Positions 17,504-25,741 of a stretch of 39,193 nucleotides of DNA are shown here, one piece after another. The translations under genes were made by a program, and so were the position numbers. Location of the stretch: positions 1 to 39,193 of the forward strand of contig JAISDG010000052.1 in NCBI GenBank assembly GCA_031265015.1. The letters are read 5' to 3'. Source of the stretch: Spirochaetaceae bacterium (GTDB taxonomy: Bacteria; Spirochaetota; Spirochaetia; Treponematales; Breznakiellaceae). The first letter of the stretch is position 1. The number at the start of each line of letters is the position of its first letter. Below the pieces are notes generated by a model. The model had not been told where the DNA came from and made no database searches. It worked only from the letters and a program-made list of their open reading frames with translations.

Positions 17504-18718
17504 TTATTGGTTCAGTACTTCTTCCCGGTCCGCCAGGGTAACCCGTAGTTTAACGGACCTTCCCCCCCGCAGTACCTCCACTTCTACCTGTTCGCCGGGC
17601 TTGTTATCTTCCAGGGCGGAGTACAGATCCGTCAGGGTAGCTATCTTCATGCCGTCCGCCATGGTCAGGATATCCCCCCCCAGGTAGATCACGCTGGAAC
17701 CGTAACGTACCGGCTCCTGGCCCTGGCGGAGACCCGCCCTTTCCGCCAGGCCGTTCCGCCTGGTCCGGGAAATCAGAAGGCCCTCGGATACCGGCAGCTT
17801 GGCGTACTGCACCAGCGCGGGGAAGAGCTGAACCACCGTGGCGTCGATCCAGCCCCGGCGGACCTTGCCGTGTTCGATCAGCTCCGCGACCACCCGTTTG
17901 GCGGTATTCACCGGCACCGCAAAGCCTATACCCACCGAACCGCCGGAGGGGGAATAGATCATGGTATTGATACCGATCATCCGGCCCTGGGCGTCCAGCA
18001 GGGGGCCGCCGGAATTGCCCGGATTAATGGAAGCGTCGGTCTGGATCATGTCCCGGACAATGTTCTGCCGGGAAATCTGGATGGGCCGGCCCAGGCCCGA
18101 AACAATCCCCACGGTCAGGGTCCGTTCCAGGGCAAAGGGGTTACCGATAGCCAGGACCTTCTGGCCGACTTTGACGAGGGACGAATCGCCGTAGGGGATG
18201 GTTTTAAGGGTGATCCCCCGGGGAGGGGTAAATTGAACCACCGCCAGGTCGTTTTCCGGATCCGTCCCTACCACGGTTCCTTCCATCTGGGAACCGTCAA
18301 AAAGATTGATGAACACCTTGTAGGCCTTTTCGATGACGTGGTAATTGGTAAGCACGTAGCCCCGGGTATCGATGATCGACCCGGACCCGGAACCGCCGTT
18401 TTGGGGGACCGGTTCCAGAAACCAGTTGATAGCCACTATTTCGGTGGTAATGTTTACCACCGCTTCGTTATACTGCTCGTAAACAGTGATGTTTTCCCGT
18501 TCATCGGCGCTGTAGGGCTGAATATCCGCCGCGGGATAGGACCGGACATTCTGTCCGGAATCCCGCTCCCCGGAAACCGGAGAACCGCCGGGGGCCGTTT
18601 CCCCCGGAACGGGAGCTGCCCGCCCGGCAGCGTACCTCGCCCCAAGAACCGCCGTGCCCGCAATCAACACGGACAGGACGGAAAAAAAGATAAGCTGCCC
18701 GCGGCTGTACAGTTTCAT
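17504..18718 (-). CDS. DegS/HtrA-type serine protease, membrane-anchored
   Basis: The 404-residue protein has an N-terminal membrane anchor (residues 8-28), a Pro/Gly-rich stalk to about 70, a trypsin-like domain with the catalytic triad His127 (TNYHVI), Asp157 (ENDLAVV) and Ser236 (GNSGGP), and one C-terminal PDZ domain (about 300-395, with YLGGDILTMADG). Such proteases degrade or sense misfolded envelope proteins. A single PDZ plus anchor is the DegS layout rather than the two-PDZ DegP layout, though no sigma-E/RseA partner is visible here. ATG 18718 follows GGAGG with a five-base gap. The 112 bases between its stop and the convergent TPR gene show no clear terminator. Confidence 0.92.
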   Translation of the reverse strand: MKLYSRGQLIFFSVLSVLIAGTAVLGARYAAGRAAPVPGETAPGGSPVSGERDSGQNVRSYPAADIQPYSADERENITVYEQYNEAVVNITTEIVAINWFLEPVPQNGGSGSGSIIDTRGYVLTNYHVIEKAYKVFINLFDGSQMEGTVVGTDPENDLAVVQFTPPRGITLKTIPYGDSSLVKVGQKVLAIGNPFALERTLTVGIVSGLGRPIQISRQNIVRDMIQTDASINPGNSGGPLLDAQGRMIGINTMIYSPSGGSVGIGFAVPVNTAKRVVAELIEHGKVRRGWIDATVVQLFPALVQYAKLPVSEGLLISRTRRNGLAERAGLRQGQEPVRYGSSVIYLGGDILTMADGMKIATLTDLYSALEDNKPGEQVEVEVLRGGRSVKLRVTLADREEVLNQ

Positions 18719-18793
18719 CCACGCCTCCGCGCCTGAAACCGGACTCCCAAACCCCCTCGGGGATTTCTGGCGCTCCGGGCCTCAGACCTTTTT

Positions 18794-18799
18794 AGTATA
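18794..18799 (-). promoter_or_regulatory. possible -10 box upstream of the HtrA gene
   Basis: TATACT on the minus strand, about 75 bases before the start. The -35 at the right distance (TGGAGT) is poor, so support is weak. Confidence 0.3.
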
Positions 18800-18905
18800 C
18801 GGGGAAAAAGCAAATTACTCCAGAGGCGGTCCTTGCTCCGGGGCTTTATGATTTTCTACGGGCTGCTGTTCTTCCCTTATTTCCCGTCCTGTGGTAGGAT
18901 TCGGC

Positions 18906-19523
18906 ATGGACCTGTCCCTTCTCTATTCCCAGCTTATCGGCATAGAGGGCCTTGACATGTGGGAAGGCCTTTCCCATGTGGGCTACAGCAGGGAAGGATA
19001 TGCCGATGCCCTGAGGCTCTTTTGCGGGGAATTTAAAAAAAACCTTGCCCTGGCGGTCTCGGCGGCGGAATCGGACAACTGGAAAGACTATACCTTTGCC
19101 CTCCACGCGATAAAGGGCCTCCTGGCGGGGATTGGGGCCTGGGAGCTTTCCCGGAAAGCGCTGGAACTGGAAAGCGCTTCCCGGGAGGGAAAGTATGAAC
19201 CCTGCCGCCGGGACGGCGGGGCGGTCTTTCGGGAAATGGAAGCCCTGGCCGGGGCCCTGTGGGAAACCGCCCTCTTTGAAGGAACGGAGGGGGAACCCAG
19301 GGCAGAAGCTTCCCCGGAAACGCTGGCGGAAAAACTCCAGGCCCTGGCCGGAGCCTGCGCGGCGGGAAACAGCGCGGAGGCGGAAGCCCTGGCAAAGGAA
19401 CTCCGGGGGAAAACCTTCGGCCCGGAGGCCGACGAATTTGTAGAGAGCCTCTGCGCCCTGGTCGATACCCTGGATTATGACCGGGTGCTCAAAGCCCTGG
19501 GCGGCGGCCCCTTCGCCGGATAG
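18906..19523 (+). CDS. stand-alone histidine phosphotransfer (Hpt) protein
   Basis: The 205-residue protein carries an Hpt four-helix bundle in its first 115 or so residues. The phosphoacceptor motif is FALHAIKGLLAGIGA with His67, preceded by the usual helix (ALRLFCGEFKKNLALAVSAAESDNW). Such proteins relay phosphoryl groups between hybrid histidine kinases and response regulators. The last 70 residues add two or three Ala/Glu-rich helices, possibly a second degenerate bundle half lacking a His. No kinase, receiver or other two-component gene is in the window, so its partners lie elsewhere. ATG 18906 follows TAGGA at normal spacing; an in-frame GTG at 18891 is less likely. It converges on the LRR gene, with seven bases between the stops. 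Confidence 0.8.
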   Translation: MDLSLLYSQLIGIEGLDMWEGLSHVGYSREGYADALRLFCGEFKKNLALAVSAAESDNWKDYTFALHAIKGLLAGIGAWELSRKALELESASREGKYEPCRRDGGAVFREMEALAGALWETALFEGTEGEPRAEASPETLAEKLQALAGACAAGNSAEAEALAKELRGKTFGPEADEFVESLCALVDTLDYDRVLKALGGGPFAG

Positions 19524-19530
19524 GGCGGGC

Positions 19531-20571
19531 CTACTGATCCTGGGCCTTGGCCGCTTCCGCCCGTTCCCGGTTTGCTGCGGCCAGTTCGTCCAGCTTTCTA
19601 AGCGCCGCCCGGGAAGCCGGACTCAGCCTGGGGCAATTCTCGAATGCCCTTGCGGCGCTGTCTCCTCCCCAGCCGGCGTCAAAGCCGGTGATTTGTATGG
19701 TATCGGGGTAAGTAACGGTGGTAAGGGAAGTGCAGTTCCTAAAAGCCATCTCGCCTATAGTTTGAAGACCTGCCGGAAGGGCAAGAGCGGTAAGGGAAGA
19801 GCAGTTCTCAAAAGCCTGGTAACTTATACTTTGAAGACCTGCCGGAAAAATAACGGACCTAAGGGAAATGCAATCCCAAAAAGCCCTCTCTTCGATGGTT
19901 TGAAGACCTGCCGGAAGGGTAACGGCGGCAAGGGAAGTACAGCCCATAAAAGCCTCCCCGCTTATGGTTTGAAGACCTGCCGGAAGGATAACGGTGGTAA
20001 GGGAAGGGCAGTCCTTAAAAGCCCCCCAGCCTATTTCCACCCCTCCGGAGATGGTTACCGTCGTAAGGTTTTCGCAGCCCCAAAAAGTACTGTTCATAAT
20101 TTCAGTTACCCCCGGCGGGATGGTGATGGAACTGAGCTTTGTAAAGGCAAAGGCTGCCTCGCCAATCGACGTCAGGCTTTTGGGAAGCGTGACGGAAGTA
20201 AAGAGCGCGCCGGGAAACGCGTTCTTCCCAATTTCCGTGACCCCCTCGGGGATGGTCACGGAAGCCAGCTCGTTGCCGGGGTTGTAGAAAGCATATGCGT
20301 TGATCTTAGTTACCCCGGCGGGGATAACAACGCCGGTAATCCCGGGGCCTGCTACAGGATCCTCTTCCCTGCCGCTCCCAATTTCCCTGACCGGTAATCC
20401 TTCAATGGCCGCGGGAAACCGTATCTGCGCCGCTTTGCCGGTGTATCTGGTGATAACCAGGCCTTCCCCGTCGCCGGTTAAGGTTACGACAAAGTCCGCC
20501 CCGATCTGGGCAAAGGCCCCGGCCCCGCACAGCGCCGCCAGCAGCAGCGCCCGCGTCAGTTTCCTCATCAT
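19531..20571 (-). CDS. exported BspA-type leucine-rich repeat protein
   Basis: The 346-residue product has a signal peptide (MMRKLTRALLLAALCGAGAFA), a short beta domain, then about ten LRR_5/BspA-type units of 23 residues with consensus LTTVTLPAGLQTIGEAAFxxCTS. It ends in an Ala/Glu/Arg-rich helix of about 30 residues. BspA-type repeats are common in surface proteins of oral and gut treponemes, Bacteroidetes and trichomonads and often bind host or partner-cell proteins. There is no lipobox or membrane anchor, so it may be periplasmic, secreted or held on the surface by other means. AAGGAG precedes the tandem ATG starts. Upstream lies the 21-bp repeat array and then the divergent beta-helix lipoprotein. 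Confidence 0.88.
   Translation of the reverse strand: MMRKLTRALLLAALCGAGAFAQIGADFVVTLTGDGEGLVITRYTGKAAQIRFPAAIEGLPVREIGSGREEDPVAGPGITGVVIPAGVTKINAYAFYNPGNELASVTIPEGVTEIGKNAFPGALFTSVTLPKSLTSIGEAAFAFTKLSSITIPPGVTEIMNSTFWGCENLTTVTISGGVEIGWGAFKDCPSLTTVILPAGLQTISGEAFMGCTSLAAVTLPAGLQTIEERAFWDCISLRSVIFPAGLQSISYQAFENCSSLTALALPAGLQTIGEMAFRNCTSLTTVTYPDTIQITGFDAGWGGDSAARAFENCPRLSPASRAALRKLDELAAANRERAEAAKAQDQ
19761..20040. repeat. 69-bp repeats inside the LRR gene
   Basis: The segment TTTGAAGACCTGCCGGAA recurs, fully or nearly identical, at 19761, 19830, 19899 and 19968, a period of exactly 69 bases or one 23-residue LRR unit. Nucleotide identity is higher than needed for the protein, which suggests recent duplication or gene conversion among units. 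Confidence 0.85.
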
Positions 20572-20812
20572 CGTACTCCTTTGCGTTTAACGCCGCGTTG
20601 TAAGCCCGCCGGCATAATTCCTTAATCCGGACGAAGAATTCACCGCGAAGGCGAAAAAGTCGAAAAAGTATAAGAGGCAGGTAAGGAAAGAAAACGCCGC
20701 TTTCATAACTTCGCGCGGTAAACTTCTTCGACTGCGAACCTTCGGTTCGATTCGACCTCGCGGTTATATATTCTTCCCCTTACGGAATAATCGCGCTCCG
20801 GACCTCCTAAAG
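20572..20812. other. intergenic region between the LRR gene and the 21-bp array
   Basis: No gene is seen here. It holds a TATACT on the minus strand at 20672-20667, a possible -10 for the LRR gene without a good -35, and a small inverted repeat CGAACC-TTC-GGTTCG at 20735-20749. The region is otherwise purine/pyrimidine-skewed with scattered TTCG/CGAA motifs. Confidence 0.4.
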
Positions 20813-21064
20813 AAGATCTTCGGACTTCCAAAGATGATCTTCGGAGCTCCAAATAAGATTTTCGAACCTCCAAAGAAGATCTTCGGAGCTCCAAAGAAGA
20901 TTTTCGGAACTCCGAAAAAGATTTTTGGACCTCCAAAGAAGATTTTCGGAGCTCCAAAGAAGATTTTCGGAGCTCCAAAGATGATCTTCGGAGCTCCGAA
21001 AAAGATTTTCGGAGCTCCAAAAAAGATCTTCGGACCTCCAAAAAAGATCTTCGGAGCTCCGGAG
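20813..21064. repeat. 21-bp tandem array, 12 units, each with two short palindromes
   Basis: Twelve head-to-tail units of exactly 21 bases start at 20813, 20834, 20855 and so on to 21044. The consensus is AAGATCTTCGGAGCTCCAAAG, with AT/GC variants at a few positions. The best-conserved units contain the palindromes AAGATCTT and GGAGCTCC; many copies have AAGATTTT or GGACCTCC instead. A degraded unit with a one-base shift precedes the array. Because 21 is a multiple of three, all frames stay open through much of the array: one plus frame reads KIFGAPK repeats and minus frames read SLELRKS or KIFFGAP repeats. None has a Shine-Dalgarno sequence or normal composition, so a DNA-level role or selfish repeat is favoured over a protein. 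Confidence 0.9.
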
Positions 21065-21171
21065 ATGATGTATCTGCCTCCCGGCCCGTACCCAGCATGA
21101 ATGTACGGTATCACGGGGCGGAAAAAGGAGTCAACGGCTCAAAAATGAGCCGCCCGCCGCAATTCGAAGTA

Positions 21172-21201
21172 TTGTCGATCCTCCGGGGTTCGTGGTAAAA
21201 T
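21172..21201 (+). promoter_or_regulatory. promoter of the beta-helix lipoprotein gene
   Basis: TTGTCG (21172-21177) and an extended -10 TGGTAAAAT (hexamer 21196-21201) are 18 bases apart. The -10 ends nine bases before ATG 21211 and there is no Shine-Dalgarno sequence, so the transcript should be leaderless or nearly so. Confidence 0.5.
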
Positions 21202-21210
21202 ACGTATTGT

Positions 21211-22422
21211 ATGAAAAGGATAGCCTTCTGTTTAGTGTTCCCGCTGTTATGGGCCTGCGCCGGGGCTCCCGGTCCCGGTCCCGGCCATGATACCTACTAT
21301 GTCATGGCCGGGGGCAGCGACCGCAACGACGGGCTTTCGGAACAAACGCCCTTTCGATCGCTTTTTAAAGCCCTGGTGATGGTAGCGGAGGGTCCCGTTA
21401 AAACCGTTACGGTGATCGGCGCCCTTGATCTGGCCAGCGAGCAGTCTTCAAATAACGAGCGGGTTTTTCTTATCCAGGGTACGGGCAGGGATCCGGTTCT
21501 TATCCGGGGAAAATCTTCCGGCCCGGAGCCGGCGGCGCTTTCCGCCGCGGGCAGCGGCCGCCGGGTTATTCTGGTCAAGGGTGTTGTGAACGTCCGTTTT
21601 GAGGAAATAGAAATTTCCGGGGGAACCGCTTCCGGCGACGGCGGCGGCGGCATGGAAATCGGCCCCGGAGCGCTGGTTACCCTGGGATCCGGCGCGGTAC
21701 TTCGGGACAACAGTTCCGGCAGTATCGGCGGCGGCGTGGTCATTGCCCCCGGGGGCGCGTTTACCCTTGACGGCGGCAGAATTCTCAATAACCGCTCCGA
21801 AGGGGTGGGCGGGGGAGTCGCGGTGGTGGGAAAGACCAGCGTCCTGGCTTTCAGGGGCGGCGAAATTTCCGAAAACCACGGCCAGGGCGGCGGCGGCGTC
21901 GCGGTGTCCCAGGACGCGAACTTTATCTTTTCCGGCGGCATTATCCGGGACAATACGGCGGATTTTGCCGGCGGCGGGGTGATGGCCGGCCAGAACGGGA
22001 TATTTACCATGGAGGGGGGAGTTCTCCGGGGCAACCGGTCCGCCGGTTCCGGGGGCGGCGTCGCCCTGCTGGTCGGGGGGAATGTTACCCTCAAGGGCGG
22101 CGAGATCCACGGCAACCGGGCGGCGGAACACGGCGGCGGCATTGCTTCCGATGAATCCAGCGTTATTACCGTCCAGGGGGGCTATGTCTCCGCCAACCGG
22201 GCGGCCTCCCGGGGCGGGGGGATCTTTACCGCGGGCTCCTTTGTTAAGTCCGGGGGGACGATTTACGGAAACGATGTGCCCGAGGACGAATCCAATGCCG
22301 CTCCCTCCGGGGCCGCGGTGTTTGTGTACCGTGATGACGAGGTATATAAAATCCGGGAAAAAAGCGCCGGGGAAAATCTTATTTTGGACAGTTCCGCGGA
22401 TGACGGCTGGGCTGCCGACTAG
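21211..22422 (+). CDS. lipoprotein with right-handed beta-helix repeats
   Basis: The 403-residue product has a short signal peptide with lipobox LWAC (Cys16), then a Gly/Pro stretch and the DRNDGLSEQTPFRSLFKAL motif typical of the entry to parallel beta-helix (pectate-lyase-like) folds. About eight repeats of 25-30 residues follow, with a GGG(V/I)A...F.GG.I..N pattern, e.g. SGGIIRDNTADFAGGGVMAG. Catalytic residues of polysaccharide lyases are not evident, so adhesion or carbohydrate binding is more likely than lysis. Proteins with these polymorphic-membrane-protein-like GGxI/N repeats are frequent in gut spirochaetes. It is divergent from the LRR gene across the 21-bp array and convergent with mutL; the two stops are one base apart. 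Confidence 0.82.
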   Translation: MKRIAFCLVFPLLWACAGAPGPGPGHDTYYVMAGGSDRNDGLSEQTPFRSLFKALVMVAEGPVKTVTVIGALDLASEQSSNNERVFLIQGTGRDPVLIRGKSSGPEPAALSAAGSGRRVILVKGVVNVRFEEIEISGGTASGDGGGGMEIGPGALVTLGSGAVLRDNSSGSIGGGVVIAPGGAFTLDGGRILNNRSEGVGGGVAVVGKTSVLAFRGGEISENHGQGGGGVAVSQDANFIFSGGIIRDNTADFAGGGVMAGQNGIFTMEGGVLRGNRSAGSGGGVALLVGGNVTLKGGEIHGNRAAEHGGGIASDESSVITVQGGYVSANRAASRGGGIFTAGSFVKSGGTIYGNDVPEDESNAAPSGAAVFVYRDDEVYKIREKSAGENLILDSSADDGWAAD

Positions 22423-22423
22423 G

Positions 22424-24256
22424 TCACTCCGTCCGTCTGACCGCCTTATAAAGATCCTCCCGGCTTAGTTCCACCCAAAGGGGCCTTCCGTGGGGGCACC
22501 GGGGAAGGCTCCCGTTTTTACCCAGGGCCAGCGCCGCTTCGGCCATGGCCAGGGCGGCGGCGTCGTCCAGATAGCCGCCGTCCTTGATCGCCGCCTTGCA
22601 GGACGCCGTGGCGGCCCAGCGTTCGGCGATATTTTCCCCCGCGTCCCGGAGGGAAAGGATATTTTTTACCGTTTCGCCGTCGTCGAGTTTCCATCCCGCG
22701 GGGAGCGCTTCGATGCGCCAGGTTCCGCCGCCTTCGCTTTCCAGAACGATGCCGAGTTTTGCCAGTTCTTCCCGCCGGGTTTGAAGAAAGCTATCCTCCC
22801 CGGCGCTGCCGGTGGTAAAGGGGATAGCCACCAGCAGTTCCTGGGTTGTGACGGGACCCGCCAGAAAATGGTTGTAGAGGAGCCGTTCATGGGCGGCGTG
22901 CTGGTCGATTAAAAAAAGCCGCTCCCCCTTTTCCACGATGATAAAGAGGCCGAAGGCCCGGCCGATAAGCCGGGGCGAACCATACGCCGCCGCCGGTTCC
23001 GCAACCGTATCCGGCAGGTCCCCTTCGTATACGCCGTATGCGCCCTCCGGGGGATTATAGGGCCTTGTTCCGGGAAGCGGGGCAAAGTCATTCCGCCGTT
23101 CCAGCAGCGCCGTCATGGCCAGGGCCCGGGGGGAGCCGAAGTTCAGTTCGCTTTCCTCCGGGCCCCGGGCCGCGGAGAAAGCGCCGCCGGCGGGGACGGT
23201 CCGGCCCGCGTACTCCCGGAGGGCGCTGCTGACCGCGTGGTGAATCGCCCCGGAATCGGCAAAGCGGACCTCCCGTTTTGCGGGGTGGACGTTAAAGTCG
23301 GCCAGCGCGGGATCCACTTCCACAAACACCGCCCCCAGGGGATGGCTTCCGTTGGGGAAAAAACCCTGGAGGCCGTATTCCAGGGCCTGCATAAGGCCGA
23401 AGTCCTGGATCCGCCGCCTGTTGGCAAAGATATACTGCTGCCGCCGGTCCTGGCGGTACAGTTCGGGGCCGCCGAAAATGACCGTTACCGTAAAGCCCCG
23501 GCCTTCCGCTTCGACGGTATGGAGAAACCGCCCTTCGCCGCCGGACAGCAAAAGTTCGGCGAAGCGGTTTTTGAGGCCCGCAGGTTCGGCGGCGCTGCCC
23601 GCGGATTCGGCGGCGGATTCCGGCGCGCCGCCGGCGGGAATTTCGGGTCCCTCCGGCGCGGGTTCCGTCCGGGGCAGCAGATGCAGTTTGAGTACGCCGT
23701 CCTGGGCGAAGCGGAAGGATACTCCGGGAAAGGCCAGGGCTTTTTCCACCAGGACCTGCCTGCACAGGGCCGTTTCGCCGGCTTCCCGTTTCAGAAAACG
23801 CCTGCGGGCGGGGATGGCGGCGAAGAGGCCGAAGGCCCTGACGCTGGTTCCCCTGGTGCGGCGGCTCTGCCGTGTTTCCCCCGTGCCGGTATCCAGCAGC
23901 CAGGCTTCCCCGCCGCCGGTACCGGTTAGTATTTCAAGCCGGGCCACCGCGGCGGCGGCGGCCAGGGCTTCGCCCCGGAAGCCCAGGGTGGTAGAGCGGG
24001 AAAGATCGTCCAGGGATTGAATTTTGCTGGTGGCGTGGCTTTGAACGCAGAGTTCCAGATCGGCACGGTCCATCCCCCGTCCGTCATCGATTACTTCGAC
24101 CTTGTTCATGCCGCCGCTTTCAATGGAAAGCTCAATCCGGCCCGCTCCGGCGTCAAGGGCGTTATCGATAAATTCCCGGACCAGCGCCGCGGGCCGTTCG
24201 ATAACTTCGCCGGCGGCGATCTTTTGCGCTTCCGCCGGAGGCAGGATCCGGATCAT
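22424..24256 (-). CDS. mutL: DNA mismatch repair protein MutL
   Basis: The 610-residue protein couples MutS mismatch recognition to strand incision. The GHKL ATPase is intact: Glu28 and Asn32 (REFIDNALDAGA), DDGRG (57-61), HATSK (74-78) and GFRGEAL (92-98). An Ala/Glu/Pro-rich insert lies at about 198-226. The C-terminal domain has the endonuclease-type features DQHA (451-454) with Glu457, SCKAAIK (Cys553) and CPHGRP (Cys587, His589). The last Glu of the DQHA-x2-E-x4-E motif is Asn462, so nicking activity is uncertain. No mutS is in the window. ATG overlaps the xseB stop (ATGA). Confidence 0.95.
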   Translation of the reverse strand: MIRILPPAEAQKIAAGEVIERPAALVREFIDNALDAGAGRIELSIESGGMNKVEVIDDGRGMDRADLELCVQSHATSKIQSLDDLSRSTTLGFRGEALAAAAAVARLEILTGTGGGEAWLLDTGTGETRQSRRTRGTSVRAFGLFAAIPARRRFLKREAGETALCRQVLVEKALAFPGVSFRFAQDGVLKLHLLPRTEPAPEGPEIPAGGAPESAAESAGSAAEPAGLKNRFAELLLSGGEGRFLHTVEAEGRGFTVTVIFGGPELYRQDRRQQYIFANRRRIQDFGLMQALEYGLQGFFPNGSHPLGAVFVEVDPALADFNVHPAKREVRFADSGAIHHAVSSALREYAGRTVPAGGAFSAARGPEESELNFGSPRALAMTALLERRNDFAPLPGTRPYNPPEGAYGVYEGDLPDTVAEPAAAYGSPRLIGRAFGLFIIVEKGERLFLIDQHAAHERLLYNHFLAGPVTTQELLVAIPFTTGSAGEDSFLQTRREELAKLGIVLESEGGGTWRIEALPAGWKLDDGETVKNILSLRDAGENIAERWAATASCKAAIKDGGYLDDAAALAMAEAALALGKNGSLPRCPHGRPLWVELSREDLYKAVRRTE

Positions 24257-24483
24257 TCGCCGCCGAAAAGATCCAGCTCGGGGCTGTCCTGGGCTTTCGC
24301 GTCGGGAGCGTTAAGGAGTATCTCGATGCGGCTTTCAATTTTTTCCAGATCCTTTTCCAGGGAACGGGCCAGTTTGATTCCCTCTTCAAAGGCTTTAAGG
24401 GCCTCTTCCAGGGGAATGTCGGTCCTCCGGATGGTTTCACCCAGGGTTTCCAGGTTTAAAAGCCGTTCTTCAAAGTTTTTCAT
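24253..24483 (-). CDS. xseB: exodeoxyribonuclease VII small subunit
   Basis: The 76-residue protein matches XseB in size and sequence (FEERLLNLETLGETIRRTDIPLEEALKAFEEG, split by the usual two helices). Several copies bind XseA to form the enzyme that degrades single-stranded DNA to acid-soluble oligonucleotides. It lies 22 bases after xseA and overlaps mutL by four bases, so xseA-xseB-mutL read as one repair operon. A TATACT ten bases before the ATG, partly followed by AAGG, may be an internal promoter. The C-terminal tail ends in an acidic DLFGGE. Confidence 0.92.
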   Translation of the reverse strand: MKNFEERLLNLETLGETIRRTDIPLEEALKAFEEGIKLARSLEKDLEKIESRIEILLNAPDAKAQDSPELDLFGGE

Positions 24484-24505
24484 AACCGCCCTTAGTATAC
24501 CCCGT

Positions 24506-25735
24506 TTAGGGGATACTGTCCTCCGTTTTTTCTGTTCTGGCTTTAACCAGTCCCGCCAGCAGCCGTATCGAAAGCCCGTCCCCGGCCAGGGCGTCTTCCG
24601 GGCGGCGTAAAACCAGGCCGGTCCGTTCGTTGGTTACCACCGAAAAGCCCCGTTCCAGTACCGCCAGGGGGCTGCCCGCTTCCAGCCGGGCCGCTGCCAG
24701 TTCGGCCCGCCGGCGGTAACCGGCAATCCGTTCCGTCAGGCTTTTCAGGATCGCCTCCTTGGCGTCGTCAAAGCGGACCAGGGCCGGCTGCAGGATTGCC
24801 CGGAAGCGCCGTTCCAGATCGTCGATACCGAAAGGTTTTGCCAGAAGCCGGGCCCGGTCTATTCGGGCTTTGACGGCGCCGCCGAGTGTTTCCTTAAGCG
24901 CCCCGATCCGCAGGCGCGTTTCGTTCCGGCTGGCGCTGACCAGCTCCGCCGCCGCCGAGGGGGTAGGGGCCCGGAGGTCCGCGGCCAAATCCGACAGGGC
25001 GTTGTCTATTTCGTGGCCCACCGCGCTGATCACGGGAATATCCGATTCCGCCACGGCCCGGACCACAACTTCTTCGGAAAAGGGCAGCAGATCCTCCAGG
25101 GAACCGCCCCCCCGGCCTACAATAAGCACCTCCGCCAGGTTCCACCGGTTGGCCTGTTCTATCCGCCGGGCAATGACCGGCGCCGCGTCAACCCCCTGTA
25201 CCGGAGCGGGAAGGATAATGATCCTGATCCCCTCTGCCCGGCGTTTTAAAATGTTAAGGATATCCTGGACCGCCGCCCCGGTGGGAGAGCTGACCACCCC
25301 CACGGTTTCGGGAAACCGGGGGATGGGTTTTTTCCGTTCCGGGTCAAAAAGCCCTTCCGCGGCCAGGGCCCGCTTCCGGTTTTCCAGCATTGCCAGGATG
25401 TTTCCGGCTCCCGCAAGTTCCATATCTTCGCAGACCAGCTGGTAATTTCCCCGCTGGGGGTATACGGAGATCCGCCCCCGGGCCCGGAGGAGCATGCCGT
25501 CCCTGGGTTCAAACCCCAGGAAGGGCATGCGGTTTTTAAACATCACCCCGTCGATTTTCGCCCCCGGGTCTTTGAGGGAAAAGTACAGATGTCCCGTACT
25601 GGAAGGGCGGCAGTTGGAAAGCTCCCCCTCCACCAGTACCTGGGGAAATCCGTTTTCAAGACTGGCCTGAATAAGGCCGGTTAATTCGGAAACGGTATAT
25701 TTTTGCGGAGCCTCGCCGGTAAACCGCGGGTACAT
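24506..25735 (-). CDS. xseA: exodeoxyribonuclease VII large subunit
   Basis: The 409-residue catalytic subunit has the N-terminal OB-fold (VLVEGELSNCRPSSTGHLYFSLKD, about 33-57) that binds single-stranded DNA. The nuclease domain follows, with VGVVSSPTGAAVQDI (about 144-158), the VGRGGGSLEDLLPF motif (about 207-220) and SAVGHEIDNALSDLAADLRAPTPSAAAE, then a long coiled-coil region that carries XseB. ATG 25735 begins six bases after the gcvPB stop, so the repair genes may be read through from the glycine cleavage operon. Length is slightly shorter than the E. coli protein (456 residues), as in many bacteria. Confidence 0.95.
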   Translation of the reverse strand: MYPRFTGEAPQKYTVSELTGLIQASLENGFPQVLVEGELSNCRPSSTGHLYFSLKDPGAKIDGVMFKNRMPFLGFEPRDGMLLRARGRISVYPQRGNYQLVCEDMELAGAGNILAMLENRKRALAAEGLFDPERKKPIPRFPETVGVVSSPTGAAVQDILNILKRRAEGIRIIILPAPVQGVDAAPVIARRIEQANRWNLAEVLIVGRGGGSLEDLLPFSEEVVVRAVAESDIPVISAVGHEIDNALSDLAADLRAPTPSAAAELVSASRNETRLRIGALKETLGGAVKARIDRARLLAKPFGIDDLERRFRAILQPALVRFDDAKEAILKSLTERIAGYRRRAELAAARLEAGSPLAVLERGFSVVTNERTGLVLRRPEDALAGDGLSIRLLAGLVKARTEKTEDSIP

Positions 25736-25741
25736 GGGGGG

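Noticed and set aside
19477-20397. 306-residue plus frame with LKTCRKG repeats
   Set aside because: Antisense reading of the LRR units; the minus frame has a signal peptide, ribosome site and BspA-type consensus.
20813-21064. CRISPR array
   Set aside because: Units are head-to-tail without spacers, and no cas genes are present.
20703-21114. Repeat proteins (SLELRKS, KIFFGAP or KIFGAPK type) encoded by the 21-bp array
   Set aside because: All arise because 21 is divisible by three. They lack Shine-Dalgarno sites, and open frames on both strands argue for a DNA-level repeat.
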